Source: Hydractinia symbiolongicarpus (taxonomy: Eukaryota > Cnidaria > Hydrozoa > Anthoathecata > Hydractiniidae). From it: a stretch of DNA of 64,000 nt. Both the position numbers and the translations under genes were made by a program. Positions 1 through 12,358 of the stretch are shown in pieces (position 1 is the first letter of the stretch; every line of letters begins with the position of its first letter). Below the pieces are notes generated by a model that was not told the origin of the DNA, ran no database searches, and saw only the letters and a program-made list of their open reading frames with translations. Where the stretch lies: assembly GCF_029227915.1 (NCBI RefSeq), contig NC_079881.1:5084001-5148000 (forward strand). Reading direction: 5' to 3'.

Positions 1-2430
1 TTTAGCTCCTGTATCTTGATAGGTTTGGAAGTTGAGATGAATCGACTTCCAAGCGTTTACAGACTAACAGCTTTTTTAACAACCAATGAAATTTGCTTTT
101 TAAAATTACTGCAGGCACTAGCGCAATAATTATATGAGGCATTATACGCGTTGTTTCCAAGGACTTGACGTCATATATCAAATCCAACATATATAGGAGC
201 GACTCCTGCTTTTATTTTATCTTCATCACGGTTTATAATCCGAGTCTTGGCATTCTCACAAAAAATAATTTAAACTTTAACTTCGTTCGCCCGGGACCGC
301 CATTTCACATTTTATAAAACGCCGGTAGACGAAAAAACCTCAATTTTTATTCCACAACGGAAAGTGTCCAAACAATACATATCTTTTTATATCAAAGTCA
401 CATGAAGTAAAAAATGGTTCTAACCCAATATTCGTTTCAAAAACACAAAAGTTGGATTAAACAGAAAGTAAGTAAATTTATTACCAATTAGCGGATGGTA
501 CAATTGATGGGGATAGAAAATCAAATGAAAAAGCACGAATATTTCGAGGAAAAGCTTTTATTATAAGGTTTGCACAAACGAAACTTGTTTAGGGAAGCAG
601 TTTTTTTTTTACTCATTAGCTTCTGATTATACAATAATGCATTGGTATTAAATGACCTTTTCTCTTATTTTGTGAATGTTTGAATCGCACGATCTGATTA
701 GAAAGAAATCAACATACAGGTATTATTCATGTATTATCGTTGAATTTTTTTGATATGTTTTTGTTTCTATTTTTATTTTATAATTTACTGTTTTATTTTA
801 TTTTATAATCTTTAACATACATTAGCCGACTATTCTTGCTCAGCTGGACAGGTAACATGTGGTTAACAAAAAAAAGCCAAATAATCTTTTGCAGTCATAT
901 TTGCGCATCTTTAAAGGAAATTTTGTTAAATTAAAAAATTCAATAACTTAAGGGCGGTTCCTGGATTTACGCCCATAAACGGTTTACGAAATTTTCATTT
1001 TTTATGTTTTTTTTGCGTTTTACGTCTTTTAAAAATGATCTATTTAGATCTAAAAGTATTAAAAAACATTTTTTAATCAAAAAATGCATAGCTCTACATC
1101 TCACTAAAACTGACACATGTATCGCCTTAATAAGTTAATAGATCATGGCTAAATATTTACAATGTCATTGACAGGAAGGATGACTTTTACTTGTCATGGG
1201 GACAGGATGATTTGTCACAAGTTTTATACAAATCAACAGTCTTCTATTCACAAAATCATAGATTTTGGCTATTACTCGAAACTACCCTTTAAGTTTCTAT
1301 GAAATTCTTATTATATTTGGAAAAACATAATATTTTTTGGTAGGATTACCTTTAAAACGTGAAACTCACAACACAATTTTATATCATCAAGAGGATTCAC
1401 TCTGCAAAATTTTGGATACGTGATTAACCCAATTTCCATTTTTTCGAAAAAAATGGATTTTCAGGACATTTTTGGCGTTTCTTTATACGAATAATGTTAT
1501 CGGAAACTTTAAAAAAAAGAACTAAAGTAATTAATTCAAGCTTACGAGGATGCCACAAAAAAAGTGCTGATATAAGAAAAAAAATTGATTGTTGCTATTT
1601 TATTCCTTTTGTGACATACTATATAGTGTACATGCCATTTAGAAAAGCTTACCACTGTTCTTAGTAGGGGTGGGAATAAGCATGTTAATATAAATTGTAC
1701 AATGCAAGTTGTTGTGATAAAAATACGCGTAAAGTCCTTTCTGATAAACATTTTTTTGATTGTCTGAAAGTAAATCAAAAGGAGATGATTAAGCATTTTT
1801 TAGACCTCAAAATTTACATGTCCTGGTTTTAATGCATTGTTTCCACAACATAAAAATAAGCAATTTTAATTTTACCACAAAGATAAATTAACCGATCCTA
1901 TTTCTATGTTTCTTTACAGGCGCACGTGTATTTTAAGTCCGGCATCATTTTTTTCTTAATTTATGCATGGTGTATCTACGCTGGGAATCCTTACCATTAA
2001 AGCATAGGAAAAGCATATTTATCTAGGCTGAACGAAATAAAACCAAATATTCTTTATAGAACATAAATCTGTTTGAACAAAAACTATGTATAGAATAATT
2101 GCAGAGAAAGATGAAGAAACAAAATCAATGCCTCTCTAAAGGAAAATTCAATAACATTGTAACGTGTAAAAAAATTCGAAATAAACGAATAAGAAGTATA
2201 CCACGAGGATAGAATAAAGGCTGTTTTCCACTTCAAGAAAATTTTCCGCGGAACAGAATAGACAAGAATAGTATTATTACATGCGGATTTTCACCTAGTA
2301 CTTATGTTGCTAAACAAATGCAACAAACTTGATAGAAAATTTGCGATAAATTTGATTAGGTAAAAGTGTAAATAATCCCAAAGCCCAACCAAAAACTCCC
2401 GAAATCGTAAATGTCGCTACAACTACGCTG
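1..2430. other. AT-rich intergenic DNA, no gene seen
   Basis: This stretch has only very short open frames with no domain-like composition. There is no spliced model, RNA gene or repeat with a visible second copy. Homopolymer A/T runs are frequent, as in intergenic DNA elsewhere in the window. Confidence 0.6.
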
Positions 2431-2436
2431 GAGATA

Positions 2437-2660
2437 GTGTGGTGGTAGCGTAATCATAAGGTTTCCCTCTGTCGCCCTTTAAGGAAGTCTCCATGTCAGT
2501 CTATTTGGAACCAATTGGCTTGTGCGGCAAGTAAGCAAGTTAGAGCAAGAACATAAGCATCTGTAGTGGGTAAGATAACTTAGTTAACGGCAGAGGAAAA
2601 GAAGAGCCAACCGTTAGAATGGAATTCCCAAAAACGCAAAAACTTCCCGTTTCTTACTTA
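2437..2660 (+). repeat. SINE copy, degenerate head
   Basis: This copy aligns by eye with the better-preserved SINE at 11886-12160. Both contain a dinucleotide-spaced body with AGCAAGTTAGA, then AAGAGCCAACCGTTAG (about 2603 here), then an ACTTCCCGTT-TTACTTAC tail. The tRNA-like head is eroded here: only GTGGTAGCGTAATCATAAGG is recognisable, so this copy is older. It is a non-coding retroelement mobilised by a LINE partner. Confidence 0.6.
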
Positions 2661-2729
2661 CTTACTAAATATCTAGTCTAAAGAGTTATTGAGTTTGAAA
2701 ATTAGAAAAGGGTTGCTCCATAAATTAGT

Positions 2730-2737
2730 ATAAAAGG
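2730..2737 (+). promoter_or_regulatory. possible TATA box
   Basis: TATAAAAG stands about 75 bp upstream of the ATG at 2812, a plausible spacing for a core promoter with a short leader. It is only suggestive, because AT-rich DNA produces such strings by chance. Confidence 0.2.
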
Positions 2738-2811
2738 TTATCTTAGGAAACAGCGCAGGCTCAACTAAACGCACAGTCTAAATAAAATAAAAGTACTCAG
2801 CCTGTCGAAAG

Positions 2812-3204
2812 ATGCAACTATTCGGAAAAATGGCAAGCAAGCAAATGCTAATTTTTGTGGAATTTATGAAGGAGGGAGGTGTGAATTTTCTGGTTACATT
2901 GAAAAGAAATGCAGTTTTACTGGGTTTCGTTTTGAAAAACCGCTGTCTCGTTGGTGATTATTTAAAAAAATTCTGTCTCATTGGTGGTTATTTAAAAAAC
3001 AGCTGGTTCTTAGGTGGTTATTTAAAAAAGAGCTGGTTCTTAGGTGGTTACTTTAAAAAACTTCTAATTTTAAGGTGGTTATTCGAAAAATACAGCTGGT
3101 TACTGCTGGATCTTACTTTTGGCAATCAAAATAAATTAAAGTTTAAAAAAATACTACTTACACATGATTTTTTGCAAGAACTAAATTTCGAATTGCAAAA
3201 ATGA
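2812..3204 (+). CDS. possible small repeat protein, unrecognised
   Basis: This is an ATG-initiated open frame of 130 codons with a TATA-like sequence upstream. Its middle third is built from about four copies of a 36-bp unit, so the protein repeats a 12-residue block (for example SWFLGGYLKK) rich in Leu, Phe, Gly, Tyr and Lys. Because 36 is a multiple of 3, expansion keeps the frame. No known domain is recognised, and no clear signal peptide or second exon is seen. It may be a lineage-specific small protein or merely a minisatellite that happens to stay open. The repetition makes the open frame weaker evidence than its length suggests. Confidence 0.22.
   Translation: MQLFGKMASKQMLIFVEFMKEGGVNFLVTLKRNAVLLGFVLKNRCLVGDYLKKFCLIGGYLKNSWFLGGYLKKSWFLGGYFKKLLILRWLFEKYSWLLLDLTFGNQNKLKFKKILLTHDFLQELNFELQK
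2938..3090 (+). repeat. 36-bp minisatellite, about 4 copies
   Basis: The core GGTGGTTATTTAAAAAA recurs every 36 bp, at about 2952 (as GGTGATTATTT), 2988, 3012-3026 and 3051, with TGTCTC/TGGTTCTT variants between. The copies lie wholly inside the 2812-3204 open frame. Confidence 0.7.
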
Positions 3205-3454
3205 TAAAAATTCAAGAAATATAAATTGACAAAAATCACGAAATCGTGATATTTAGTTCTCGTGAAATTTTGTTCTTTTAAGGTATACCACATATAGCTG
3301 AAGTTAAAGAACCAATTTAAGTCAGGTAGTTCGTTCAGAATTTACATACCGGCTGCGGATGAAACTAATAAATACAAACAGGCGGTGTCATGCTCTGTTA
3401 TTGCTTTTTGTTCAACAAAGTTTTTTTTTCTCCTTTTCAGGCTCTTCAAACAGG

Positions 3455-5333
3455 ATGGCTGCATTTAAAATACTTTCCATCCTCGGAACTTCATGTTTGT
3501 TGCTGGCATCCATAATGTACATTGTCGGGTTAGTTACCAACAAATGGGTGGTGACAACTTTTTCTGTAGATGGCGGACAACTGTACGATGTGATGAATAA
3601 AGCGTTTAACACGCCGACAAGAAACCCATTCCTCACAGCACCATATAACAAACAACGATTTGCTCGGGATTTATCACAAAAAATCTCTCAGTACGGTGCT
3701 GGTGACTTTGATATTGGGAATCTGAAATATTACTTGGCTCAGGTGAAAAAATCTCCTTATTTCCGATCAATCTCGATCAATATAGAGGCGAGTTTCGGAC
3801 TGAAGCATGTGTGTCTTGATGTGAAAGTCAAAAGCGATTCTATTCCGAAAGCTTTCCTTAATCAAATTAACAGTTTGATTAAAGCTAATGGTAGAATGTA
3901 TTTGAAATGTTACAGTACCACTTTTCTTAAAGAAAGTTCTAAGCTACAAAGCGCGGCAGCATCGAATATTGAAGGAGGTCTAGGAGTTTTGATGCAACAG
4001 TCAAAGAAACTTGAGATGGATGCTTTTGACGGTACAGTTGCTAATAATTGAGGTTAATTCGACAAAGGATTGACTTATCTGAGTTTTTTCTTTCACTATC
4101 CCTATTGTAAATTAATATTTATTTTAGCATTGGATAAGGTCAATGTTTGCATCATATTGGCAACTGTATTTGCTTCACTTGCCTTGATCGTTTCATTCAT
4201 TAAATTACCTTGCGTCACTATTCCTAAAAAGCAATGGATTGTGGGTATAACTGTTAGTTTAGCTATCATTGCAGGTGAGGAAAACACACGTATTATAGAC
4301 GTTTATTACATCTGTAGTCAAATTTTTCCTTGCTTTAACTCGTAGCCTAGATGGAACCGCTAAAGAGATTTGACTTTGTTTTGTAACAGTACGTGGGGCA
4401 GCAGTACCCCCGCAAGATAATGATATCGTTCTGATTTAGTAATATACGCCCCGACTGAGTTTGGCACAGTAACTAAGAACGAGCATACTAAAAATGTTGA
4501 TAACGTCTGAGTTTTTGCCATTTAAATACCCTTTTGTACCCTAATAAGCCAGGATATTCTGCAGCGGATTTAAGAACAGCCACTAAATTTCTGATTATGC
4601 ACCAATTAATAACATTAGATTTCGAACTCAAGTTTTGAAAACAATCCAAGGTTCGCTGCGTCTCTTTTTCTTCCGAAGAAATTCTTTAAGAAATCTATTC
4701 GCGCAGTTTTTAAAAAACTAATATTTCAATAATATTTCATGTGTTTTATTCTTTTAAAAATGCCACACTATGTAAAAAAAAACATTTCAATAGATTGATG
4801 CCTTTGTGATTACCAAATTATGTTTGTTTCAATACGGTCAACTGTTGAACGAGGACTAAAATTGCTGAAATTTATCCCACAAGAATATTATTGGTACTTA
4901 CCTCGATATAAAATATTGAATTCTCCCTTTACACCTTATACATTTTTGCATACTTAATTATATATTTTATATTTAATAAAATTTTAAATGCATTTCATAT
5001 TTCATGACAGCTTTATCATCGGTTGCTGGTGTTGCTATTTTGAAAAAAGACTTTCATTTCAAGGACGACATTGAAGATTACAAAGAGGTCGCTATCACGT
5101 ATCTCAAGACCTATCAGAAAGAAGCATACGCCCAATACGCCCCTTTCTTTGACGTCATAAAAATCACAGAGAAGATTGGCTACTCGCACATCTTGGTTTG
5201 TGTTGGTATTGTGTTCTTGATTGTTGCTATGGTGATGAATATTGGAGAATTGTTCAGTGCCAAGAAGAGCCATGACGATGCATATGAAATCTCTTTGTTA
5301 TCTTCTGATGGATATAAACCAGCAAATGCGTAA
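3455..5333 (+). CDS. claudin-like four-pass membrane protein
   Basis: The model has three coding exons, 3455-4031, 4128-4274 and 5011-5333, with phase-1 introns. It gives 348 aa with no internal stop. The start is the ATG at 3455, because a polypyrimidine tract and CAG acceptor at 3440 place the upstream frame in a 5'UTR intron. Four hydrophobic segments are visible: about 6-28, the start of exon 2 (VCIILATVFASLALIVSFI), the exon 2/3 junction, and ILVCVGIVFLIVAMVMNI near the C-terminus. The first extracellular loop has Trp31, then Gly-Leu at 115-116 and Cys120, and a second Cys at 152. This matches the W…GL-x-x-C…C layout of the PMP22/claudin superfamily. The loop is far longer than in vertebrate claudins (about 150 versus 50 residues). 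Its likely role is a cell-contact or junction membrane protein, but adhesion or channel function is inferred only from the family. The short tail has several Ser/Tyr residues. Confidence 0.75.
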
Positions 5334-5391
5334 AAAAACTTCATTTAGTTGGGTTATTTCTATTCACTTTAAGGTATTGCGTATCTTTTAA

Positions 5392-5397
5392 AATAAA
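5392..5397 (+). terminator. polyadenylation signal of the claudin-like gene
   Basis: AATAAA lies 59 bp after the stop codon at 5333, in AT-rich DNA followed by T-rich sequence. Confidence 0.5.
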
Positions 5398-5399
5398 TA

Positions 5400-6500
5400 G
5401 TTTTTACATTTGCTTATTATTTTAAATTGATCATTTTTCATTGTTAATTGGCTTCTAGAAGCTTCATAAATCTTAAATTAATGTCAACAAACTCTCATGT
5501 TATTCTAGTTATTAATTATGTTTAATTATATTTTTAATTAATTTTCTGGGAATAAGGTGTTAAAAAAACGGTATACCCTATTACTTTTTATTTTTGTTTC
5601 TGCTTTTTGCGTACATTGAAATCTTTATATTTCCCGCAAGTAATTGACAGCGTGTCGGCTCTCCCGGCTGCACCCAACAAGTTCATAAAAGGCGCTAGCT
5701 ATAGTTTTTGGTTCTTTTTTTTTTACTGTCTTTTCAGAGTTATAGTTTTTGTTATCGGGAAAGAACATTATGAGCTTTGGTTTTGAGTTAATGTTTGACA
5801 TATTCTCTTGATGGCTTCATCAAGTATAATGATGTGTTCCTTCTTTAGAAATACTACATAGACACTTTTGACTCATATGTATAGCAATCTAAAATTGGAA
5901 CTGGTAACACAAATAAGTGGACAGTCTTACCATCTCATTAATTTAATACCAATACCTGTCCATGCTTGAGTAACAAGACAGGAATTTCTTAAAAGCAACT
6001 TCCTAAATAGTATAATTGTATGTAAGTGTATTATCTGTCCCAAAATTTGCTTGCTTCTTTTACACCTATTTTATTCTGATTGGACAGTTTGTCAATAGTG
6101 GATTTTCAGTTGATCTTTTATCATTATAAGGCTCATTGACTTAAAATAAACCGTTACAGAAAAATTGATTTCTAGATTGTGCTATTTAAAGGTGTGTGTA
6201 TAGTTTTTATGCTTAGAAAAGTAGTTTTACGAAAACATCTTTCATTTTAGACAGCCAGTCGGTTACTGAATGTGTGTTTTTAAAATTAATGTATATATCT
6301 GAATTACTTGCCTAAGCATCAAATGTATATTACAACAATAGCGTTCATTTTGAGGACAATGTTTTTATTTACCGCCCGTGGAGTGAAAATTTCACCCCGA
6401 CAGTATCATTTACGCCCGATGCGAAGTAATATAATACTTGTTAACTCATACGTATATATGGTTATGGTTTTTGTGTCCGATATGCAATATCTCAAATGAC
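5400..6500. other. intergenic DNA, no gene seen
   Basis: Only short frames are present. An open frame of 63 codons at 6308-6499 has no recognisable domain and abuts a repeat, so it is not called. Confidence 0.5.
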
Positions 6501-6506
6501 CCAAAA

Positions 6507-6822
6507 CAGGTATAATAAAACATTTCTGAAATATCGCTACACCACAAGCAATATTATTTACTAAATTGATATGCTAAAACGTCTTCCTTATGAATATCAA
6601 ATGTAGTGCAGTATTGTTAACGTATTAGTTTTCACAAATCACTATTTGTATATTTCACTACATGAAACATTTTGCAAGTTCAGATAATACGTTATTTATT
6701 TCAAATAACGAAACAACATTGTAGAAGTTCTGTACAAAACAGGCTACTGGCAACCTAGGTATAGAGAATAAAATTACACACCAACGAGAATTCGAAATCT
6801 TTTACCCTGCAAGGGCTTTTCG
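6507..6822 (+). repeat. interspersed repeat, copy A
   Basis: It begins near AGGTATAATAAAACATTTCT and ends near CTGCAAGGGCTTTTCGTT. The same start, middle (CGCTACACCACAAGCAAT, TCTGTACAAAACAGGCTACT) and end recur in the same order at 10718-11180. The two copies differ mainly by about 130 bp present only in the second copy. It has no coding frame and no visible terminal inverted repeat. Confidence 0.75.
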
Positions 6823-6829
6823 TTATTGC

Positions 6830-9800
6830 TTAAAATAATCTAAAGCTAGTCCTGTTTCTGATCGTCTTTACTGGTGTATTATTATTTTTTTGTTTCTTGA
6901 GATTTGAGTTGGATCATAAAGCACTTGTACCTTTTTCTGAAGGAAGATTGAAGTAATTTAAACAATTATAACGCGCCAAACCGTGTGTTATTTTATCCTT
7001 TTATGCTGTTTCCAGATCATGTGCAGATCAACAAGGTAAAGTTTACACATAAGGTAGCTAGCTAGCTATAGCTAGCTACATTTTGTAAGCTGCGCAAGCT
7101 AGTTTTCAAATTTTGTTGTGCATATACAGCTATACGTATAAAAGAGTTAAAGGTATTCTCTGGAAAAAACATGGAGTAGCTATACTATTACCTCTTGACA
7201 TCAGCCAGAAAAACCTGTAGCTTTAGCTAGTAAGGCAGACATAACAAATGTCTGGTGTTAGGTCAGCCAACAACCCTGCTAGAATCAGCCAACCGACTCT
7301 TCTTCATAACAATTTTTTATTTAGTAAGTGAAAACATGTTACAGTAAGTAAACAATGTGCAAAACCGTCATTAAAACAGAACTACAATGCAGCCTAAGCT
7401 GCACTTTAAATTTTGTGTGCGTTTTCGAAACTGTTTGACACTTTGAAATTTCATCAGCAATATTAGTCCAAGAAAAATTACATCACAGTTTCTCGTCCAC
7501 CCCCATGTTTAAGCACCATATAAATAGTTTGTTATTTTTAAAATTAAGCAATTATATGTAAAAATTTCGATTTTGTTTACTATAAGCATTTTAACAGTCA
7601 TCTTCATCCTTTTATTCACCTAAACGCAGAATCCCCTTTTTATCCAAGGTACTATTCTATAATGAAGGACGTGTTCCGGTGTAGTTTTTAAAATGGTCTG
7701 ATTGTAAAATACGGTTTACCTGGTTAGTCTTACCAAAGAAGTAAATTAAGTCCCAGAATGAGTTGTATGTATAATTATCTCTGGAATTTGGAATGATTTG
7801 ACAAGATTCGGAAACTTTCAGCACCTTTGTTGCTATTGTTGGAACTTTTCATTTACAGATTAGTAAAATTGCCTAATTTTTCATTTTTTCTTGCCGGTGA
7901 ACTGAGTAACCCTTTATTCGGCGCCTAAATGACTCTAACATCAGATAGTGTTGTGTTCAACTGGCTAAAAGGAGAAATAAGATGATTTTAATGTTATGAA
8001 TTTGTCAATTAGCCAAAAAATCCATAAGTATGAGGGCAAGCTTGGGTAAATTTTTAAATACAATTTGTACTTTCCAAATGAAAAACAGTACTTTCAATTC
8101 TATTGTCTTGGCCACAAGAAGTATTGAACTATATTTTATGTGGTTAGCCTCATTAGTTCCACTTAATTTACCCTGTAAATTTTTTCCAGGAGGGACAACA
8201 AAAGCGATTCTAAAGTGTTGAAAAGCTTCCATTTGAGCTACAGAAACCTTTTAAATTTCTGTTCAATAAGGAACAACTCTTATGTGGGATTGAACACATA
8301 TGAATATGAAGTGAACGCTCTACCGACTGAACTACCAATCTCAAAAGAAGACAACCCTCAAAGTACACAGAGTTGCACGACTTTATTAATTTTTAAGCAT
8401 ATTGTATGTAGTAAACACTTTTTTAGTACTCTGTTCTAAAAAATGATATATATTTGTAGTTTAGAAGTTTAGCTCTAAATATCGTCCTTTAAAGGCACCG
8501 GATTTTAATATATTTAGAGACCTCATCATATCTATTATAATATACTATATAAAATGTTTTTTGGTTCCTTTTAGATTCAGTACAATGAAAGCGAGAGATG
8601 TTATCTTTCAATATGTGAGATAAAGCGAAAAAAGCAAAACCTCACACCGCGTTGTTATTGTTTTTCTGTCAAAAATTTAAAGCTGTTTTATAAATCTTGA
8701 CGAAGTTAACAAATTGTTTTCATTTCTGTAGATTGTTTATTTTTGTTTATTGTTTCCCGTAAGTTTTGGAAACTCATTGCAGCAAATTTTGTGGCTTCAG
8801 GAAATCCATTTTCATATCTAGTGTAGTTATTTTTACATAAAAAACCCACAAGCTGCTTTGATCGTCTTCTCATCTCTAAAATCGCAAAAGCGAACGTCTC
8901 TATTATTATTTGCGTTCCGAGTATTATTTTCCGGTTAAAAGATCGTACCTTACGACTCGCATCCCCTTAATTCGTGACATTTTCGTAAAAGCTTCATCAA
9001 CGTTGAATTTACGTTGACCAATACTGACAATACTGTGATTATTATCGATCTTTAATTAAGATTTCGGATAACATCCAAGATCTTATTAAAACGGGCGGCC
9101 TTTTCCTTTTCCTTCTCCTTCTTCTCCTTCTCCTTCTTCGACCGATTTTTTAACCGATTGCCGTAACATCACGACTTTTAAAGTCCGACCTGACCCTGCG
9201 ACCTAGCGCTACGCCGGCTTTGTGCGTATCTTGATATTCGTAAAGAATGAAGACTGCGCTAAGAATTTGATCACAAATATAGTTGTAGACTTCTATTTTA
9301 TTTGATATTATTTTATATTATATTATTATATTATTTGATGAGCTATGCTAGATACTCCTTCAAATTTTCGTTTCCAGATGTTTTTAAAACGAGACGGATT
9401 TTGTTCAACTAAACCGAACCCTAGGGTTTAAGGTACGTCTCGTTCCTTTCGAGGGACCGAGTTCAAGCAAAGCGAAGTTTTTTGAAGCGAAGGGAAATAT
9501 TTAGTTGGGTTAGGTTAGTATAATTATTGCTGCTTAAATTTCAGTTCTATGAACGTTTAAGATATTCTCTTTATTGTGTCTATGTTTTCACATATTAAGA
9601 CAAAAATATCATCAGGTTTTCTAGACATGTGTAAATCTTAAGCAAATCAATTTTAAGATTTTAGCTAGCTACAAACGCAGATTTCAAAGCAGCATCCTGC
9701 TTAAGCTGTACCTAGCCTTATTTATTCTTTTAAAATTTGGTATACTATTATTTATTTTTATGTTGGGGTTGTGGCTAGCTAGCTCTCTAGCTACCTGGGT

Positions 9801-9960
9801 TAAGAGTAGAAGTAGCCAAATGGCTTGCTAGCTAGCTACAACAAAATTCTTAACCAATATTTCTTATACTAAAAATGCAGTTTAGGTAGCAACACCTTGA
9901 TTACTATTATAAAAACTTACTCAACAAAATAAAATTGCTGGAGGATTTTTTTAGCTAGAG
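6830..9960. other. intergenic DNA, no gene seen
   Basis: The open frames (longest 75 codons near 8.0-8.4 kb) lack domains and splice context. Local features are GCTAGCTAGCTA-type palindromic clusters at about 7055-7078 and 9775-9835, and a polypyrimidine run of CCTTCT units at 9100-9140. Confidence 0.5.
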
Positions 9961-9967
9961 GGCGTAA

Positions 9968-10395
9968 CTACAGGCTGTTGCCTGTTTTTTAATTTACACA
10001 GAAGTTGCAATAAATTTTTTTTGGATAAGGGTATTGCGCCTATACACATGTGCAATACCGTTTACCTGTACTAAGCGCTCAGTCAAATGCTAATGATGGC
10101 TGTTTCCTGTGTTTCTGTTTAACCGAAATTACACTAAAGTTTTTTTCAAAAAATGGTATTATACCTATGTGACATTGTTTGCCCGTACTAATCACTCAGC
10201 CCGGAGTAATATTTATTTTTGAACTTTTAGTGGGAACGTTCTCTAAAAAATAATGAAGGTTGGCAGACTGTTTTTTCTCTATGACAGGGTAGCAATGATT
10301 TGTGTTTTTATTTCAGCTGAAGTTGTGGAAAGTTATTTTTTGTAAAATATATTACACCGGAAACACCATAATGTTTTACGGCTCACTCGATTTAT
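9968..10395 (+). repeat. three degenerate tandem repeats of about 140 bp
   Basis: A pattern occurs three times, near 9968, 10104 and 10264. It is GGCTGTTTCCTG-type, then a run ending in TTTTTT, then a TATTACACC- or TATTGCGCC-type segment, then ACTAATCACTCAG- or GGCTCACTCG-type. The copies are strongly diverged, so the boundaries are approximate. Confidence 0.35.
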
Positions 10396-10717
10396 GACAT
10401 ACTATACTATAAAGCGCTCCACCTAAATGTGTGGCATAATTCACATTAATCACTCCTACAGGCGTTCAATGCTGGGTAACACAGTTACTTGTGGTCTAAC
10501 CCGGCGTTTCGACTCTGGGTCCCCGGCTAGTCTAAATAATAATACGAAGAAATTGCATTTTGGATTTAGTCTCTTTTGTTAATTCTAAACCGATGAACGT
10601 AGTCATAATCTTTTTGTTCCTTTCGCCTACTTCCATTTTTTTTTTTTAAACTTGTAGGATCCAATTTTATGGTCAAATCTTAGATATCTTAAACTTCATA
10701 ATGATTTTAGTTATGTT

Positions 10718-11180
10718 GCAGGTATAATAAAACATTTCTAAAAAATCGCTACACCACAAGCAATAATATTTAATAAATTGATATGCTAAAATGTTTTCGT
10801 TTCTTTGTTATGAACGTTAAGTGTAGTGCCGTATTGGTTTAAAGTATTAGATTTCACAGGTTACTTTTTTACGAGCATCTGATTCTGAAGTCTGATCGAC
10901 TGGCGTTTTTTTACCGCTTTGGGCAACTTTAAATTTATGACCCTTGCTCTGCCCGCTAACAGTAACACGTTGGTTTGTTCTAGCCTGTATCTCACATACT
11001 GCATAAAATATTTTGCAAGTTCAAGATAATACCATGGGATAATACCTATTTATTTCAAACGATGGAACAACATTGTAGGAGTTCTGTACAAAACAGGCTA
11101 CTGGCGACCTTGAAAGGTATAGGGAACAAAATTACACATGACGAACAAGAATCTGAAATCTTTTAGCCTGCAAGGGCTTT
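10718..11180 (+). repeat. interspersed repeat, copy B
   Basis: This is the second copy of the repeat at 6507-6822. It shares AGGTATAATAAAACATTTCT at the left end and CTGCAAGGGCTTTTC at the right. It carries about 130 bp of extra internal sequence (about 10860-10990) absent from copy A. Confidence 0.75.
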
Positions 11181-11885
11181 TCATTTTATAATTTGTTTGT
11201 TCAGTTTCGTGCGATCTAATTTTCTCGCACCTTCTGAAATGAAATATTTCGCTTATGTTGAATTTTCATCAAAAAATCAGTACTTTTGCGCAACGAGTTG
11301 TTGTTGTTCCGTGGTGAGTTCATTTAACAATCTCTTCCCAGGGTTTTCTACGTCTATGGTATTCAGCTTTGTTGCATTCTTAAATATCTGCTGCAGTAAG
11401 ATGTTAGCACCTCGCTGTATTATATCAAAGAGAAACAAAAACCACTACGGACAACTATGGGCTAGTTTCAATTTTGCTTGCAACTGGCGTAATGCAATGC
11501 GCCCCCATAAACAAATATTCGATTATTTACGGAAGCCAAAAGAGAGAAACTTGTTTGAGTTCAAAAAATCGCGAAACTTTTTGCATTCTCTTCCCTAAAT
11601 CGACGATATAAGCACCTGTCTGACAGTGATCGCGATCTGGCTTGTTTAAACTGCAACAAAGCCTAACAAAGTTTTAAAACAAAACTGTAAAAATAAAATT
11701 TCCTGGAAATTTTAGCTCTAGGCAGCCATGTTTTTGGCGGAATCCTTCTTTTTGAGCATTTTTGCATTCGACTTGCAATTATTTTCCTTTCTCACACTCA
11801 ATCACGTTATTTTATTTTTAAATCTGTCAAATTCGCCTGAATAAGGGTTATTACTGAGCCAACTGGAGCAGTCAGAAAATCATAG

Positions 11886-12160
11886 GAGTGAAATAGTGCA
11901 ATGGTAGCGCATTCGACTTGTAATCAAGGTTTCAAGTTCGAGTCCCCTCTCCGGCGCACTTTAAATGTAGTGATGTCAGTCCATTTGGTGCCATCTACTG
12001 ACCGTTAACCGACTTGTGTGGCAGGCAAGCAAGTTAGACCAATGCTATACGTACCTCTAACGATAATGTAACATAGTTACAGTCGGAGGGGAGAAAGAGC
12101 CAACCGTTAGGATGGAATCCGTAAGGACGTAAGAACTTCCCGTTACTTACATACTTACTT
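11886..12160 (+). repeat. tRNA-Thr-derived SINE
   Basis: The head resembles a threonine tRNA. It has an A-box-like TAGTGCAATGGTAGCGC at about 11894, an anticodon-arm-like CGACTTGTAATC (TGT anticodon), and a B box GTTCGAGTCCC at about 11936. An unrelated body of about 200 bp follows, ending in ACTTCCCGTTACTTAC. Pol III transcription from the internal boxes is the expected expression mode for such elements. Another copy lies at 2437-2660. Confidence 0.75.
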
Positions 12161-12358
12161 ATATAGGAACTTTTGTGAGTTTACCTGGGACCTCATTCCA
12201 ATGCGAGTTTTTTAGGATCAATAAAAAAGTGCTTTTTTGCAAGCTCTTTGTGTTAAAATTATTTCTTACGTTATGCTGATTGAAAGTAAGTACTTTTATA
12301 AATTCATATATTACGATTTAACGTGGTCCCAGAAAACTGCATTTTTGAAGAGCATGTG

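Noticed and set aside
9409-9440. Telomere-like AACCCTAGGGTTTAAGG
   Set aside because: It is a single short palindrome with no tandem repeats.
10450-10530. tRNA-like sequence with a GTTTCGACTC string
   Set aside because: There is no matching A box or foldable cloverleaf.
11197-11598. 133-codon plus-strand ORF
   Set aside because: It has no domain, splice context or promoter, and begins at the edge of an interspersed repeat.
11886-11960. Possible functional tRNA-Thr gene
   Set aside because: The acceptor stem does not pair properly, the anticodon arm is short, and the body continues into a SINE shared with 2437-2660.
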